Part shown: piece by piece, positions 43,265-53,184 of the stretch
How positions within the stretch are numbered: the first letter of the stretch is position 1
How the letters are laid out: each line of letters starts with the position of its first letter
From: an uncultured Prevotella sp.
Lineage (GTDB): Bacteria > Bacteroidota > Bacteroidia > Bacteroidales > Bacteroidaceae
DNA: 64,000 nucleotides
NCBI GenBank assembly: GCA_944320195.1
Contig: CALUGP010000007.1
Coordinates: 1 to 64,000 of the forward strand
Direction: 5' to 3'
Program-made: the position numbers and the translations under genes
The notes under the pieces: generated by a model
The model's input: the letters and a program-made list of their open reading frames with translations, nothing else
Databases searched by the model: none
What the model was told of the DNA's origin: nothing

Positions 43265-44320
43265 TCATTTTCCATTATTCATTCCTTCATTTTTCATTCC
43301 CTTCGTTGTCCCCCGTATTATCAGGCGCGTCCTTACGACGCGTTTCTCCACCTTGTCCACGGGTATGCGGCCCTCAACTTTGCCTATGAGTATGTCTGCC
43401 GCGTGGCGGCCAACCTCGTATCCGTTCTGCTCCACGGTGGTGAGGGCGGGGTCGCAGGCCACGGCGCGCTGGCCGTTGGTGAATCCGCAGACGGATATGT
43501 CGCCGGGCACGCGCAGCCCCATGCGCTTGGCGGTGTACATTATGCCGATGGCGGTGTCGTCGTTTATTGCGAAGAATGCGTCGGGACGGTTGTCGGAAGC
43601 GAGCACTTCCGGCGTTATGCGCTCGGCGTCTTCGCGGTTGTCGCACTCCATGCGGACGCATCCGTCGGGGTCAAGCCCGTGCTTGCGCAGGGCGTCGTGC
43701 CATCCGTTGTAGCGGTTCTTGGATATCTCCATCTTCATGGAGGAGCCGTAGAATGCTATCCGCCGACAGCCGGTCTGTATCAGGTATTCCACTGCGCAGT
43801 AGGCTCCCATGTAGTCGTCGACGGTCACTCGGCTGGCGTTCACGCCCGTGCAGATGCGGTCGTAGAACACGAGCGGCACGCCGTTGTCCATGAGTTCCTG
43901 GAAGTGGTCGTAGCGGTAAGTGTTCTTTGCCTGCGAGACGATGATGCCGCATACCTTGTTCTCGTAGAACGCCCGGCACGTGTCGACCTCGCGCTCATAG
44001 TCCTCGTTGCTCTGGGCGACGAGCAGGCGGTAGCCGTATTTGAGCGCCTCGTCCTCTATTCCGGCGAGAATCGACGAGAAATAGAAATGCGTGAACTGCG
44101 GAATTATCACTCCGATGATTTTCATGGTGCGCCTTCCTCTGAGCGACTCTGCCATGGGGTTGGGGCTGAACTTGTGATCCTTGGCGTAGGCCACGATGGC
44201 CTCGCGCTTCTCGCGGCTTATGCGCGTGCTGCCCTTCAGGGCGCGCGACACCGTGGCAACCGACACCCCGAGGGCGCGGGCTATGTCTTTCATCGTCATT
44301 GACGTGTTTTCCTTTGACAT
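43265..44320 (-). CDS. LacI family transcriptional regulator
   Basis: A 351-residue repressor-type protein. I start at 44320 (MSKENTSMTMKDIARALG) because the longer frame contains only repeat-derived sequence. Residues ~8-55 are the LacI HTH and hinge helix (VSVATVSRALKGSTRISREKR). Residues ~65-340 are the periplasmic-binding-type sensor (IGVIIPQFTHFYFSSIL, FYDRICTGVN, VTVDDYMGA, FFAINDDTAIGIM). It is divergent from susC and convergent in context with the sugar transporter, so it likely controls both. Its last ~14 codons lie in an AT-rich repeat. Confidence 0.9.
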   Translation of the reverse strand: MSKENTSMTMKDIARALGVSVATVSRALKGSTRISREKREAIVAYAKDHKFSPNPMAESLRGRRTMKIIGVIIPQFTHFYFSSILAGIEDEALKYGYRLLVAQSNEDYEREVDTCRAFYENKVCGIIVSQAKNTYRYDHFQELMDNGVPLVFYDRICTGVNASRVTVDDYMGAYCAVEYLIQTGCRRIAFYGSSMKMEISKNRYNGWHDALRKHGLDPDGCVRMECDNREDAERITPEVLASDNRPDAFFAINDDTAIGIMYTAKRMGLRVPGDISVCGFTNGQRAVACDPALTTVEQNGYEVGRHAADILIGKVEGRIPVDKVEKRVVRTRLIIRGTTKGMKNEGMNNGK

Positions 44321-44339
44321 GCTGTTTCTTGTCTTTCTG

Positions 44340-44347
44340 CAAATGTA
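44340..44347 (-). promoter_or_regulatory. -7 promoter box for the LacI gene
   Basis: On the minus strand the bases read TACATTTG, a good -7 element 20 bases before the start codon. Confidence 0.4.
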
Positions 44348-44492
44348 ATGCAAATAAATGGAATACGGAACATCGCCGTCGCAATTTCTGTACGCAACTG
44401 CCGGTGCAAAATTACTCAAAGGCTTACAATGCTGTTTTCCACACCTTGTATTATTTATAGAAACCGGCGCGCAAACGGTTGCATTCCAGGCG

Positions 44493-44590
44493 TTTTGCAA
44501 AAGACGGCCTTTCGCATCGCAAAAGGCCGTCTTTTGTAGTGTAAAAGGTGGCCTTTCGCAACGCCGTTTGCCGTCTTTTGCAAAACGCCG
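44493..44590. repeat. Palindromic intergenic repeat cluster 5
   Basis: Four units (GCAAAAGACGGCCTTTC, AAAAGGCCGTCTTTTG, AAAAGGTGGCCTTTC and GCCGTCTTTTGC) lie in the divergent gap between the LacI regulator and susC. They are in the right place to isolate or modulate the two promoters. Confidence 0.8.
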
Positions 44591-44672
44591 GAGCGGAGTG
44601 TCGCGCAACCGTTTGCGCAGCGGATGTTGTTCTTTTGTGTTAAAATCAGAACCAAATATCATAAATGACAAT

Positions 44673-44680
44673 AAATTTGC
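44673..44680 (+). promoter_or_regulatory. -7 promoter box for the sus operon
   Basis: TAAATTTG lies 95 bases before susC. No TTTG -33 box is at the normal distance, which fits a promoter that needs a regulator. Confidence 0.4.
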
Positions 44681-44767
44681 ATGTGTGAAAACTTAACCTG
44701 GCGGGCATTACCGGAAACCATTGATTGAAATATATTTGGTATTTAATGTTAACTTTAAAAGCACAAA

Positions 44768-47700
44768 ATGATGAAGCAGGTAAAAACAAGACCTCTATTT
44801 AGGCTCATGTCCCTATTGCTGGGGCTGTTCCTATCAGTGGGCGCCTTTGCGCAGAACGACGTCAAGGGCGTAGTGAAAGATGCTTCCGGCGAGCCGATCA
44901 TCGGCGCCACCATCCGTGTCGTGGGACAGGAAGGCGGAGCCATAACCGACTTTGACGGCAATTTCACCGTCAAGGCTGCTCCCGGAGCCAAGATCCAAGT
45001 GTCTTACATCGGCTACAAGACCGTCGAACTGCCCGTCTCGGCCAATATGGTCGTGACTCTGCAGGACGACGCGCAGCTGCTCTCCGACGTGGTGGTCATC
45101 GGTTACGGCCGCGCCAAGAAGGAAGACCTTACGGGTTCCGTCACGGCCATCAAGCCCGACGAGATGAGTAAGGGCATCACGAGCAGCGCCTCCGACATGC
45201 TCGTTGGCAAGGTTGCCGGAGTGGACGTAATCACGGCCGGCGGTTCGCCGGGCGCCGGGGCGCAGATACGCATACGCGGAGGCTCGTCTCTGAACGCCAG
45301 CAACGACCCGCTGCTCGTGGTTGACGGACTCACCATCGACAACAACACGGCCACCGGCGTGAGCAACGTAATGGCAATGATCAATCCGAACGACATCGAG
45401 ACCTTCACAGTGCTGAAGGACGCGTCGGCTACGGCCATCTACGGTTCGCGCGCCTCTAACGGTGTCATCATCATCACCACGAAGAAAGGACGCAAGGGCG
45501 CAGCGCCGACGGTTGCCTACAACGGAGACGTCACCATATCCACGACGCAGAAGCGTTACGACGTGCTCAACGGCAATGAATACCGCGCGCTCGTGCAGAA
45601 CGTGATAGGCGACGGAGCCGCAAAGCTGGGCGACGCCAACACCGACTGGCAGGACGAGATATTCCGCACGGCCGTGAGCACCACGCACAATGTCTCGATA
45701 TCAGGCGGACTGAAGAACATGCCCTACCGCGTGTCGGCCGGATACCAGAGCGACAACGGTATCATCAAGAACTCTTACATGCGCCGCTTCAACGCGTCGG
45801 TAAACCTCGCGCCGACTTTCCTCAACGACCACCTGAACTTCAACATCACAGCCAAGTTCACCAACGAGGAGGACAGCTACATCGACTCGGGAGCCGTCAT
45901 AGGCGGAGCCTTGGCGATGGACCCGACCCGCCCCGTGTATATGGACGACCCGGAGATAGGCAAGTTCTTCGGCGGATACTACCAGAACTACCAGTCGGCA
46001 AGCGGCTTCAGCGACCCTGACTGGAAATACACTTCCAACACGAACACGCCTCAGAACCCCGTGGCCTACCTCAACCAGAAGTCTTGCATGGCACACTCCA
46101 ACGACTTCACCGGCAACATCGAGATGGACTACAAGATCCACGGATTCGAAGACTTGCACATACACGCAAGCTACGGAGGACAGTACACGGCCAGCCGCCA
46201 GCATGACTGGACCTCGCCGTATTCATACGACAACAACTATTATGGATGGGACGGCATGACGCGCTACTACAAATACAGCATCACCGCCAACGTCTACGCA
46301 CAGTACCAGCACACATTCGGCGCGCACAACATTGACGTGATGGCAGGCGCCGAGGAGTCTCACTACCACCGCTCAGGATGGAACTGGGGCTGGGGATGGG
46401 ATCCCAAGGCCGTCAACGAGGACGGAACCGAAGGAGCAAAGTACAACGAGTCGGTAAGAAGCGAGCAGAAGTGGGCCACGCACAACTCACTGGTGTCTTA
46501 CTTCGGACGACTGAACTACACCCTGCTCGACCGATACATGCTCACCGCGACGCTGCGTGCAGACGGCTCGTCACGCTTCGCCAAGGGCAAGAAGTGGGGC
46601 TACTTCCCCTCAGTCGCGCTGGCATGGCGCATCAACGACGAGAAGTTCATGAAGAACCTTAAGTGGTGGAACGAATTTAAGCTCCGCCTCGGCTGGGGAC
46701 AGACCGGCCAGCAGGAAGTGGGCTACGACTTCCTCTACGCACCGCTCTACACCGCCGGCAACTCTTACGGCCAGTACCCCTTCGGCGACACTTATTACAC
46801 TACGATGCGCCCCGACCGCTACAACCCCGACCTCACATGGGAGACAACGACCACATGGAACGCCGGTCTTGACTTCGCGTTCCTCAACAACCGCATCACC
46901 GCCAACATCGACGCGTACTACCGCGAGACCACAGACCTCATCCAGGAAGTGACCATCCCCGTGCTGATGAACTTCGCACAGCGCCTTCCCCAGAACATAG
47001 GCTCGCTCAAGAACTACGGTGTCGAGTTCTCGATAGGCGCGAAACCCATCGTGACAAAGGACTTCACTTGGGACATCCAGTACAACGTTTCATGGAACCA
47101 CAATGAGATTACCGAGCTTATCGGCGGCGACGAAGGCTACATAGTAGAGTCGGGCAACACCATCTCGCGCGGTACCGGACAGCACGTGCAGGCGCACACC
47201 GTGGGCCAGCCGGCCAACTCCTTCTGGGTATACCAGCAGGTTTACGACGAAAATGGCAAGCCTATCGAAGGCGTTTACGTTGACCGCAACGCCGACGGAA
47301 TCATCAACAACGACGACAAGTACTTCTACCACAGCCCGGCTGCCGATGTCTACATGGGCCTCACAATGAAGTTCCTCTACAAGAACTGGGACCTGAGCTT
47401 CGCCCTCCGCTCGTCTCTGGGCAACTACGTTTACTACGACTTCCTGTCAAACAAGGCAGCCATCAGCCCCTCGGGACTCTACTCCAACAGCGCATACAGC
47501 AACACTACGCAGGCCGCAGTAGACCTCGGCTTCACCGGTACGGGCACCACGGAGTACTACCTCAGCGACTACTTCGTGCGCAACGCATCTTACCTGAAGT
47601 GCCAGAACATCACCCTCGGCTACTCGTTTCCGGCGCTCTTCAAGGCCGGCAACCGCGAGATGTGCTCAGGACGCGTATACTTTACAGTGCAAAACCCGTT

Positions 47701-47809
47701 CATCATAACCAAGTACAAGGGTCTCGACCCGGAGGTTTCAAGCGGTATCGACAGCAATCCTTATCCGCGCCCGATGAGCTTCCAGCTTGGACTGAACCTC
47801 AACTTCTAA
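44768..47809 (+). CDS. susC: SusC-family TonB-dependent receptor
   Basis: A 1,013-residue outer-membrane transporter. A signal peptide (LLLGLFLSVGAFAQ) ends near residue 29; a carboxypeptidase-regulatory-like domain follows (VKGVVKDASGEPIIGATI); DVVVIGYG near 108 leads into the plug (IRIRGGSSLNASNDPLLVVDGL), and a beta barrel ends in FQLGLNLNF. SusC works with SusD to import oligosaccharides, powered by TonB. Neighbouring SusD, SusE, SusF and a GH13 amylase point to starch or maltooligosaccharides. Confidence 0.95.
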   Translation: MMKQVKTRPLFRLMSLLLGLFLSVGAFAQNDVKGVVKDASGEPIIGATIRVVGQEGGAITDFDGNFTVKAAPGAKIQVSYIGYKTVELPVSANMVVTLQDDAQLLSDVVVIGYGRAKKEDLTGSVTAIKPDEMSKGITSSASDMLVGKVAGVDVITAGGSPGAGAQIRIRGGSSLNASNDPLLVVDGLTIDNNTATGVSNVMAMINPNDIETFTVLKDASATAIYGSRASNGVIIITTKKGRKGAAPTVAYNGDVTISTTQKRYDVLNGNEYRALVQNVIGDGAAKLGDANTDWQDEIFRTAVSTTHNVSISGGLKNMPYRVSAGYQSDNGIIKNSYMRRFNASVNLAPTFLNDHLNFNITAKFTNEEDSYIDSGAVIGGALAMDPTRPVYMDDPEIGKFFGGYYQNYQSASGFSDPDWKYTSNTNTPQNPVAYLNQKSCMAHSNDFTGNIEMDYKIHGFEDLHIHASYGGQYTASRQHDWTSPYSYDNNYYGWDGMTRYYKYSITANVYAQYQHTFGAHNIDVMAGAEESHYHRSGWNWGWGWDPKAVNEDGTEGAKYNESVRSEQKWATHNSLVSYFGRLNYTLLDRYMLTATLRADGSSRFAKGKKWGYFPSVALAWRINDEKFMKNLKWWNEFKLRLGWGQTGQQEVGYDFLYAPLYTAGNSYGQYPFGDTYYTTMRPDRYNPDLTWETTTTWNAGLDFAFLNNRITANIDAYYRETTDLIQEVTIPVLMNFAQRLPQNIGSLKNYGVEFSIGAKPIVTKDFTWDIQYNVSWNHNEITELIGGDEGYIVESGNTISRGTGQHVQAHTVGQPANSFWVYQQVYDENGKPIEGVYVDRNADGIINNDDKYFYHSPAADVYMGLTMKFLYKNWDLSFALRSSLGNYVYYDFLSNKAAISPSGLYSNSAYSNTTQAAVDLGFTGTGTTEYYLSDYFVRNASYLKCQNITLGYSFPALFKAGNREMCSGRVYFTVQNPFIITKYKGLDPEVSSGIDSNPYPRPMSFQLGLNLNF

Positions 47810-47851
47810 CGTTTTGCGTCAAGTAATATCACGTAACAATAAAAAAGAGAC

Positions 47852-49552
47852 ATGACAATGAAAAATATATTTATAAAGACCATCGCGGCAGCCGCCCTCA
47901 CTCTTGGGATGACCGGCTGTGTGAACGATTTGGACATATCGTCAATCGACCCGCAATCGTCTCCCACGGCCGACCCGATGGGCCTGCTCGCAAAATGTTA
48001 TGGCGTGCTGGGACTCACCGGACAAGACGGCGGCACGGGCAACGGAGACCTCAGCCTGGACGAAGGCGAGTCAGGATTCTACCGCACCACGTTCAACCTT
48101 CAGGAGCTGCCTACGGACGAATGCATGTGGGCTTGGCAGACTGACCCCGACATTCCGCAGATAACCATGATGAACTGGAACTCCAGCAGCGTGCGCGTAC
48201 AGTGGGCTTACACACGCCTTACTTACGACATCACACTGTTCAACAGCTACCTCAGCCAGGTGCCTGAAGACGAAGCCAACCGCCAGTACCGCGCTGAAGT
48301 GCGCTTCCTGCGCGCCCTCCACTACTGGTACATGCTCGACCTGTTCGGCAAGTCGCCGTTCAAGACAGAGTTCAACATCACCGAGCTGCCTATAGAATAC
48401 AGCGGAAACCAGATGTACGGATGGCTCGACAAGGAGCTGACGGAAATAGAGAACGAGATGACCGCAACCGGCACTGGCGTCGGAGCGTTCAACGACTCGC
48501 AGAACTTCGGCCGCGCAGACCTCGGCGCAGTCTACCTGCTGCACGCCCGCCTGGCGCTGAACAGCGCGGTTTACAGCGACAGCATCAACCCCGAAACAGA
48601 ATACAGGAAAGCCGTTGACTACTGCAACAAGATTGAGCAGAGCGGCGCTTACACCCTGTCTTCCAAAGAGAAGAACGGCAACTCGGGCTACGCACAGCTC
48701 TTCATGGCGGACAACGACCAGAACGCTGACGCCATGGACGAGATTATATTCCCCATCCGCCAGGACGGCCTTCGCACACGTCAGTATTCAGGTTCGCTCG
48801 TGCTTATCGCCGGATCGCGCTCGGCTGCGATGCCGAATTACGGCATGAAGGAAAGCTGGACGTGCCTGTTCGCACGCAGCGCAATGACCCAAAAGTTCTT
48901 CCCAAGTCTGTCAAACGTTCCTCTTGTACCAGACGGTGCTGAGACTTCAGATGACCAGACCAAGGCTGCGGAGCTTGACCAGCAGTACGGAACAAGCGTG
49001 CAGCAACTCATAGACGCGGCTGGCGACGACCGCGCATTGCTCTACAGCGGATGTGCAAACGGTGTGCGTACTATCTCTACAGAAGCTGTGACCGACTTCA
49101 AGAACGGTCTGTCTCTTGTAAAATGGACCAACATGAAGAGCGACAACACCGGAGGCCAAGACCTTTCATGGCCTGACACCGACATTCCGTTGCTGCGCTA
49201 TGCTGAGGTGTTCCTTATCCGTGCCGAGGCGAACTGGCGCTTGGGAGCTGACGCAACGACAGTGATGAACGACATCAACGTGCTCCGCCAGCGTGCGAAC
49301 ACAAGGCTGTTCAACGCCGGCGACATTACGGAAGACAACATCCGCGATGAGTGGTGCCGCGAGTTCTTCATGGAAGGCCGCCGCCGCAGCGACCTCGTGC
49401 GCTTCGGATGCTTCACAGGCAACAAGTATGTCTGGGACTGGAAGGGCGGCACAGCCAGCGGAACTACCGTCGACTCTCACTTCAACGTTTATCCGATTCC
49501 GGCCGACGACATAATGAACAACGCCAACCTGACGCAGAACCCGGGTTATTAA
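47852..49552 (+). CDS. susD: SusD-family starch-binding lipoprotein
   Basis: A 566-residue outer-membrane lipoprotein. The lipobox is LGMTGC with C23 acylated. The alpha-helical TPR-like region of the family follows (VRFLRALHYWYMLDLFGKSPF near 152), with the usual C-terminal EFFMEGRRRSDLVRFG block near 507 and a final YPIPADDIMNNANLTQNPGY. It captures glycan at the surface and caps the SusC pore. It is encoded 42 bases after susC; the second codon MKN (47858) is an equally possible start. Confidence 0.95.
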   Translation: MTMKNIFIKTIAAAALTLGMTGCVNDLDISSIDPQSSPTADPMGLLAKCYGVLGLTGQDGGTGNGDLSLDEGESGFYRTTFNLQELPTDECMWAWQTDPDIPQITMMNWNSSSVRVQWAYTRLTYDITLFNSYLSQVPEDEANRQYRAEVRFLRALHYWYMLDLFGKSPFKTEFNITELPIEYSGNQMYGWLDKELTEIENEMTATGTGVGAFNDSQNFGRADLGAVYLLHARLALNSAVYSDSINPETEYRKAVDYCNKIEQSGAYTLSSKEKNGNSGYAQLFMADNDQNADAMDEIIFPIRQDGLRTRQYSGSLVLIAGSRSAAMPNYGMKESWTCLFARSAMTQKFFPSLSNVPLVPDGAETSDDQTKAAELDQQYGTSVQQLIDAAGDDRALLYSGCANGVRTISTEAVTDFKNGLSLVKWTNMKSDNTGGQDLSWPDTDIPLLRYAEVFLIRAEANWRLGADATTVMNDINVLRQRANTRLFNAGDITEDNIRDEWCREFFMEGRRRSDLVRFGCFTGNKYVWDWKGGTASGTTVDSHFNVYPIPADDIMNNANLTQNPGY

Positions 49553-49611
49553 AAAAAACGGCGAAGACGCTTACATTGGCAAAACATTAACAACAAAAAA
49601 CGAGAACGAAT

Positions 49612-50787
49612 ATGAAAAGCATTATAAAAAGCCTGTTGGCTCCGGTGGGACTGCTGGCCGTGCTGCCGTTCATGGCATCATGCGAGACCGACACTGACAG
49701 CAACCCAACGCTGCAACAGCCTACGACGTTCGTACTGAACACACCGGCCTACGCCGAGAACAACGTCTACGACCTGGCCAACGCCGAGACCGTGAACCTC
49801 ACGACGACGCAGCCTGACTATGGATTTCCCATCGCCACAAACTACCAGGTGCAGGTGTCTCTCGACCAGGCGTTCACCGGCGTTACGACGGTTGAAGTGC
49901 CCGAAGGCATAGACTACGAGACTCTGGCCAACTCTTACAACCAGGCCAACATGGACGTTGACGCCACAGAGCTGAACAACGCCATCGTGTCTCTTTACCA
50001 GAGGGCCAACGGCGGTGCCGACCCTTCGGGCAAGGAGCTTGCGGCTTACATCCGACTTGTGGCCCACGTCAACGGCACCGACCTCGGATGGTGCTGCTCC
50101 AATGTGATAACGCTGCCCCGTGTCGTAGTGTCTTACATAGCCGTACTGCCTACCGACGTTTACGTTGCAGGCCCGTCGATACGCGGAGGAGGCGAGCCTA
50201 AGGAGCTTGGCGCAGTCTACGGCAACACGGGTGAGTGGTATGGAATGGTCTATATGGCTGCCGGTTCTACGCTGACATACGGCGACGCAACGAGCCAGGC
50301 ATCTGTCCCGACAACGCTCGACGACCAGGCCGAGGCCGGTGCTTCATTGACCGACAACGGCGTAACGTTCGCCAACGCGGGCTGGTATGCGCTCTATCTG
50401 AAGATTGCCATAGAGAACAACAGCCTCAGGTCAGCGCTTGCCGTATATCCCGGCATAGCCGCCGTAACAGGTAACGCTACCAACGGCTTCGTAGGCGATG
50501 CAGGTTACGATGCCACGGCTTGGTATCTTACGGCTCCTGCCGATGCCAGCGGCCAGTGGGAGAGTCCGGCGTTTACAGGAAGCGGTGAGCTTCGCGCTTA
50601 CATCAACATCCCGGGTCTCGACTGGTGGCGCACCGAGTTCACAATCTACAACGGCTCGCTTTACTGGCGTGACGCCGACATCGCTTCAGACTGGGCTACG
50701 AACGTGGGTGCCGACTACTCGGTAGCCTGCTCGCCGGGCCAGAAGCTCTACGTGAACTTCGACTACGACACGGCTGAAGTGAAATGA
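49612..50787 (+). CDS. susE: SusE-like starch-binding lipoprotein
   Basis: A 391-residue lipoprotein with lipobox PFMASC (C24). An Ig-like SusE N-terminal domain (TTFVLNTPAYAENNVYDL near 40) precedes two beta-sandwich modules that bind glycan, the first near 185 (VYVAGPSIRGGG) and the last near 300-390. It displays starch-binding sites on the cell surface. Position after susD matches the Bacteroides sus operon order. Confidence 0.88.
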   Translation: MKSIIKSLLAPVGLLAVLPFMASCETDTDSNPTLQQPTTFVLNTPAYAENNVYDLANAETVNLTTTQPDYGFPIATNYQVQVSLDQAFTGVTTVEVPEGIDYETLANSYNQANMDVDATELNNAIVSLYQRANGGADPSGKELAAYIRLVAHVNGTDLGWCCSNVITLPRVVVSYIAVLPTDVYVAGPSIRGGGEPKELGAVYGNTGEWYGMVYMAAGSTLTYGDATSQASVPTTLDDQAEAGASLTDNGVTFANAGWYALYLKIAIENNSLRSALAVYPGIAAVTGNATNGFVGDAGYDATAWYLTAPADASGQWESPAFTGSGELRAYINIPGLDWWRTEFTIYNGSLYWRDADIASDWATNVGADYSVACSPGQKLYVNFDYDTAEVK

Positions 50788-50899
50788 TGTGTGCGGTTAT
50801 GAGGTTTTAAGGCCATACGGCTGAAAAACTGAGCCACAAGCCTAAAACCTCATAATCCTGCAAGCAGTAAAAACTTAATAACCAAAAAAGAAACCAATC

Positions 50900-52378
50900 A
50901 TGAAAAAGATAATGTTTTTAGGCGGTCTGTTCCTGTCAGCGATGACATTCGTCGCCTGCAGCGACGACTACACCGACTGGGCCGAGCCGCAAACCAATCC
51001 GCAGGAAGAGTCGGTGACTCTGCCTGGATACACCGCTTCGGCAACATCCGCCATCGACCTTGCCGCCGTAGCCGGCGACAGCGTACAAATATTGTCGTTG
51101 TCTGACGCGTCGTTGCCTGAGGGAGCCGCCGTTGGCAACACACGCATAGAGGTGTTGCCGGCCGACGAAACGTCTGACCAGAAGATAACCCTGGGCGTGG
51201 ACAGCAAGGGGCGCGTGGGCAAGGCCGACCTGCAGGGCGCTCTTGAGACCTTCTACGGCAAGCGCCCGACGGAGCGCACATTGGCCGGACAGGTGTATTC
51301 AAACATCATCATCGACGGCCAGACTTTCCTTGTCAATGCCGGTGAAATCAATGTTGTGGCCACGCCAGAGGCTCCTTACATAGCCAACGCTTATTACCTG
51401 ATAGGCGACGTGGCGGGCGGTTGGGACACCGATCACATCATCAAGTTCAACCACTCTGGGGCCGACGTATATGAAGACCCGGTATTCACCGTGACCTTCA
51501 CCGCCTCGGGAAGCGGTAGTTGGAAGATAATTCCGCAGGGCAACATCGACAACGACGACCTGTGGCACAGCGGCACTGACGGCGTTGTGGGCGTGTCAAA
51601 AGACGGCGACACGGCTCTTGAGGGCACTCTCGTTACCGTTGGCGCCGCCGGCGGAGAGCCGGGAGCGGGCCGGATAGAGCAGGCCGGCATGTACAGGATG
51701 ACCATAAACATGATGGATTACACCTATAAGATCGAGGAGATGGCTGCCACTTACTACGTTTATGGAGCCGTGCAGGGCTGGAACAACGACCCCGCAACGG
51801 GAAAGACCTGCGCCTTCTATCCAGAGACCACAAGCCTGCAGAGCTACACAACGAAGTGGACAGGCGCATGGGACTTGAAGTTCTGGTCAGCCGACGGATG
51901 GGGCAACGACGCCATGGCATACGGCTCCGAGGTCGACGGCGACAGCTCTGAGTCGGGCAAGATAGTAGGCGACGGCGCGGCCCAGGCCATCTCGGCTCCG
52001 TCAGAAGGCTACTACACGTTCACCATCGACATGGGCACCATGACCTACACTTGGACCAAGCTTGACAACCAGACACCGACGGAGTACAATTCAATCGGCC
52101 TGGTTGGCGACTTCACCGGTTGGGCTGATGGCGCAGACGTTGTCATGAAGCAAGTAACACCTCATAACTGGTACGTCAATACGACAATAGCTTCTGACGG
52201 TGGTGTCAAGTTCCGCGCAGACGGAGTTTGGGTTACTGATTGGGGTGCAGACGTGAACATTGGCAGCCAGGCTTATGGCACAGGTACGCAGGGCGGCGCA
52301 AACATCACAGTTCCCTCCGGTACATACGACATCTACATGAACGACATTACGGGACAGTTTGTATTTGTCGCACAATAA
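50900..52378 (+). CDS. susF: SusF-like starch-binding lipoprotein
   Basis: A 492-residue lipoprotein with lipobox FVACSD (C20). An N-terminal Ig-like region is followed by three beta-sandwich modules with aromatic binding residues: about 160-275 (YYLIGDVAGGWD), 286-385 (YYVYGAVQGWNND) and 400-492 (IGLVGDFTGWAD). The repeats resemble the starch-binding domains of Bacteroides SusF. It ends the sus transcript; a strong terminator lies 29 bases after the stop. Confidence 0.88.
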   Translation: MKKIMFLGGLFLSAMTFVACSDDYTDWAEPQTNPQEESVTLPGYTASATSAIDLAAVAGDSVQILSLSDASLPEGAAVGNTRIEVLPADETSDQKITLGVDSKGRVGKADLQGALETFYGKRPTERTLAGQVYSNIIIDGQTFLVNAGEINVVATPEAPYIANAYYLIGDVAGGWDTDHIIKFNHSGADVYEDPVFTVTFTASGSGSWKIIPQGNIDNDDLWHSGTDGVVGVSKDGDTALEGTLVTVGAAGGEPGAGRIEQAGMYRMTINMMDYTYKIEEMAATYYVYGAVQGWNNDPATGKTCAFYPETTSLQSYTTKWTGAWDLKFWSADGWGNDAMAYGSEVDGDSSESGKIVGDGAAQAISAPSEGYYTFTIDMGTMTYTWTKLDNQTPTEYNSIGLVGDFTGWADGADVVMKQVTPHNWYVNTTIASDGGVKFRADGVWVTDWGADVNIGSQAYGTGTQGGANITVPSGTYDIYMNDITGQFVFVAQ

Positions 52379-52407
52379 GGCAGGCTTGTCCGCAACAGCT
52401 ATAACGA

Positions 52408-52435
52408 GGCGCGCTCCGTTCGGGGCGCGCCTTTT
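52408..52435 (+). terminator. Intrinsic terminator of the sus operon
   Basis: GGCGCGC and GCGCGCC pair around a 10-base loop and are followed by TTTT. Confidence 0.85.
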
Positions 52436-52495
52436 GGTTCATCCGCAAACCTTTTGGATTAAATATAAGTTCTATTAATAACAACATCCATCCTT

Positions 52496-52630
52496 AATCC
52501 AGGCAGTCGGTAACTGTCATTCCGCGCTCCGACGCGGAATCCAGTAAATACGCATATGCTGTTTGATGTATAGGACGTTCTCTGGATTCCGTGTTGGAGC
52601 GCGGAATGACAGTTACCGACTGCCTGGATT
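52496..52630. repeat. Long inverted repeat, 49-bp arms
   Basis: Arms at 52496-52544 and 52582-52630 match at 47 of 49 positions (AATCCAGGCAGTCGGTAACT opens the left arm) around a 37-base spacer; both mismatches would be G-U in RNA. This can form a very stable hairpin. It may be a non-coding mobile element, as its arms contain a common GGAATGACAG-type motif. A 52437 GGTTCATCCGCA fragment just upstream resembles the end of the MITE-like element. Confidence 0.8.
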
Positions 52631-52719
52631 ATAGCAGGATGTATTTGTAAATGAAATAATGTGTCACATTTAATAGAGCCATATGTCCATCCAAAAGGTT
52701 GTTGAACCGTGAAAGGCCG

Positions 52720-52931
52720 GTTCGTCCGCAGTTTAAGTGTATTGGCATTCGTGGCAATAGGGCCTCGAAGAGGTCCAACCATGCTTAACCGCATGTGTAG
52801 CGAAGCGGAACTTGCGGTAGGCATGCGGGCAATAATATCGTCCTCGAAGAGGGCGAATGTCACCCTGCAGTTCGCCCCCTTCGGGGACGGGATTGACACC
52901 TATACATTATACACCTAAACTGCGGATGAAC
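52720..52931. mobile_element. MITE-like element, short copy
   Basis: About 212 bases closely related to the element at 41539, with ends TTCGTCCGCAGTTTAAGTGTA and TACACCTAAACTGCGGATGAA. It lacks an internal block of about 86 bases present in the long copy. No clear target duplication is seen. It abuts palindromic repeat cluster 6. Confidence 0.7.
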
Positions 52932-52952
52932 TCCAATTGACGGCAAATCGCC

Positions 52953-53022
52953 TTGCAAAAGGCCGTTAATCGCACGCCAAAAGGCCGTCTTTTGCACGCT
53001 AAAAGACGGCCTTTTGCAAAGC
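52953..53022. repeat. Palindromic intergenic repeat cluster 6
   Basis: Units GCAAAAGGCCGTTAAT, CAAAAGGCCGTCTTTTG and TAAAAGACGGCCTTTTGC form hairpins between the MITE-like copy and the amylase gene. Confidence 0.8.
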
Positions 53023-53184
53023 CGCTGATTATCAGCTAATTACGTGCGCGCTGCGACTTATGCAAGGAAACGCGCCGGCATGACAATCGTTTGCATTGCA
53101 AAATACGCGCTTTGTGCCATGAGAAAAGCCTGCCGTAAGGCCAAAACGGCTAACTTTATACCGAAAATCATAAACCACATTACC

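Noticed and set aside
43235-44302. 355-codon plus-strand frame opposite the LacI gene
   Set aside because: It is an antisense shadow of a clear LacI regulator, with low-complexity valine/alanine/histidine content.
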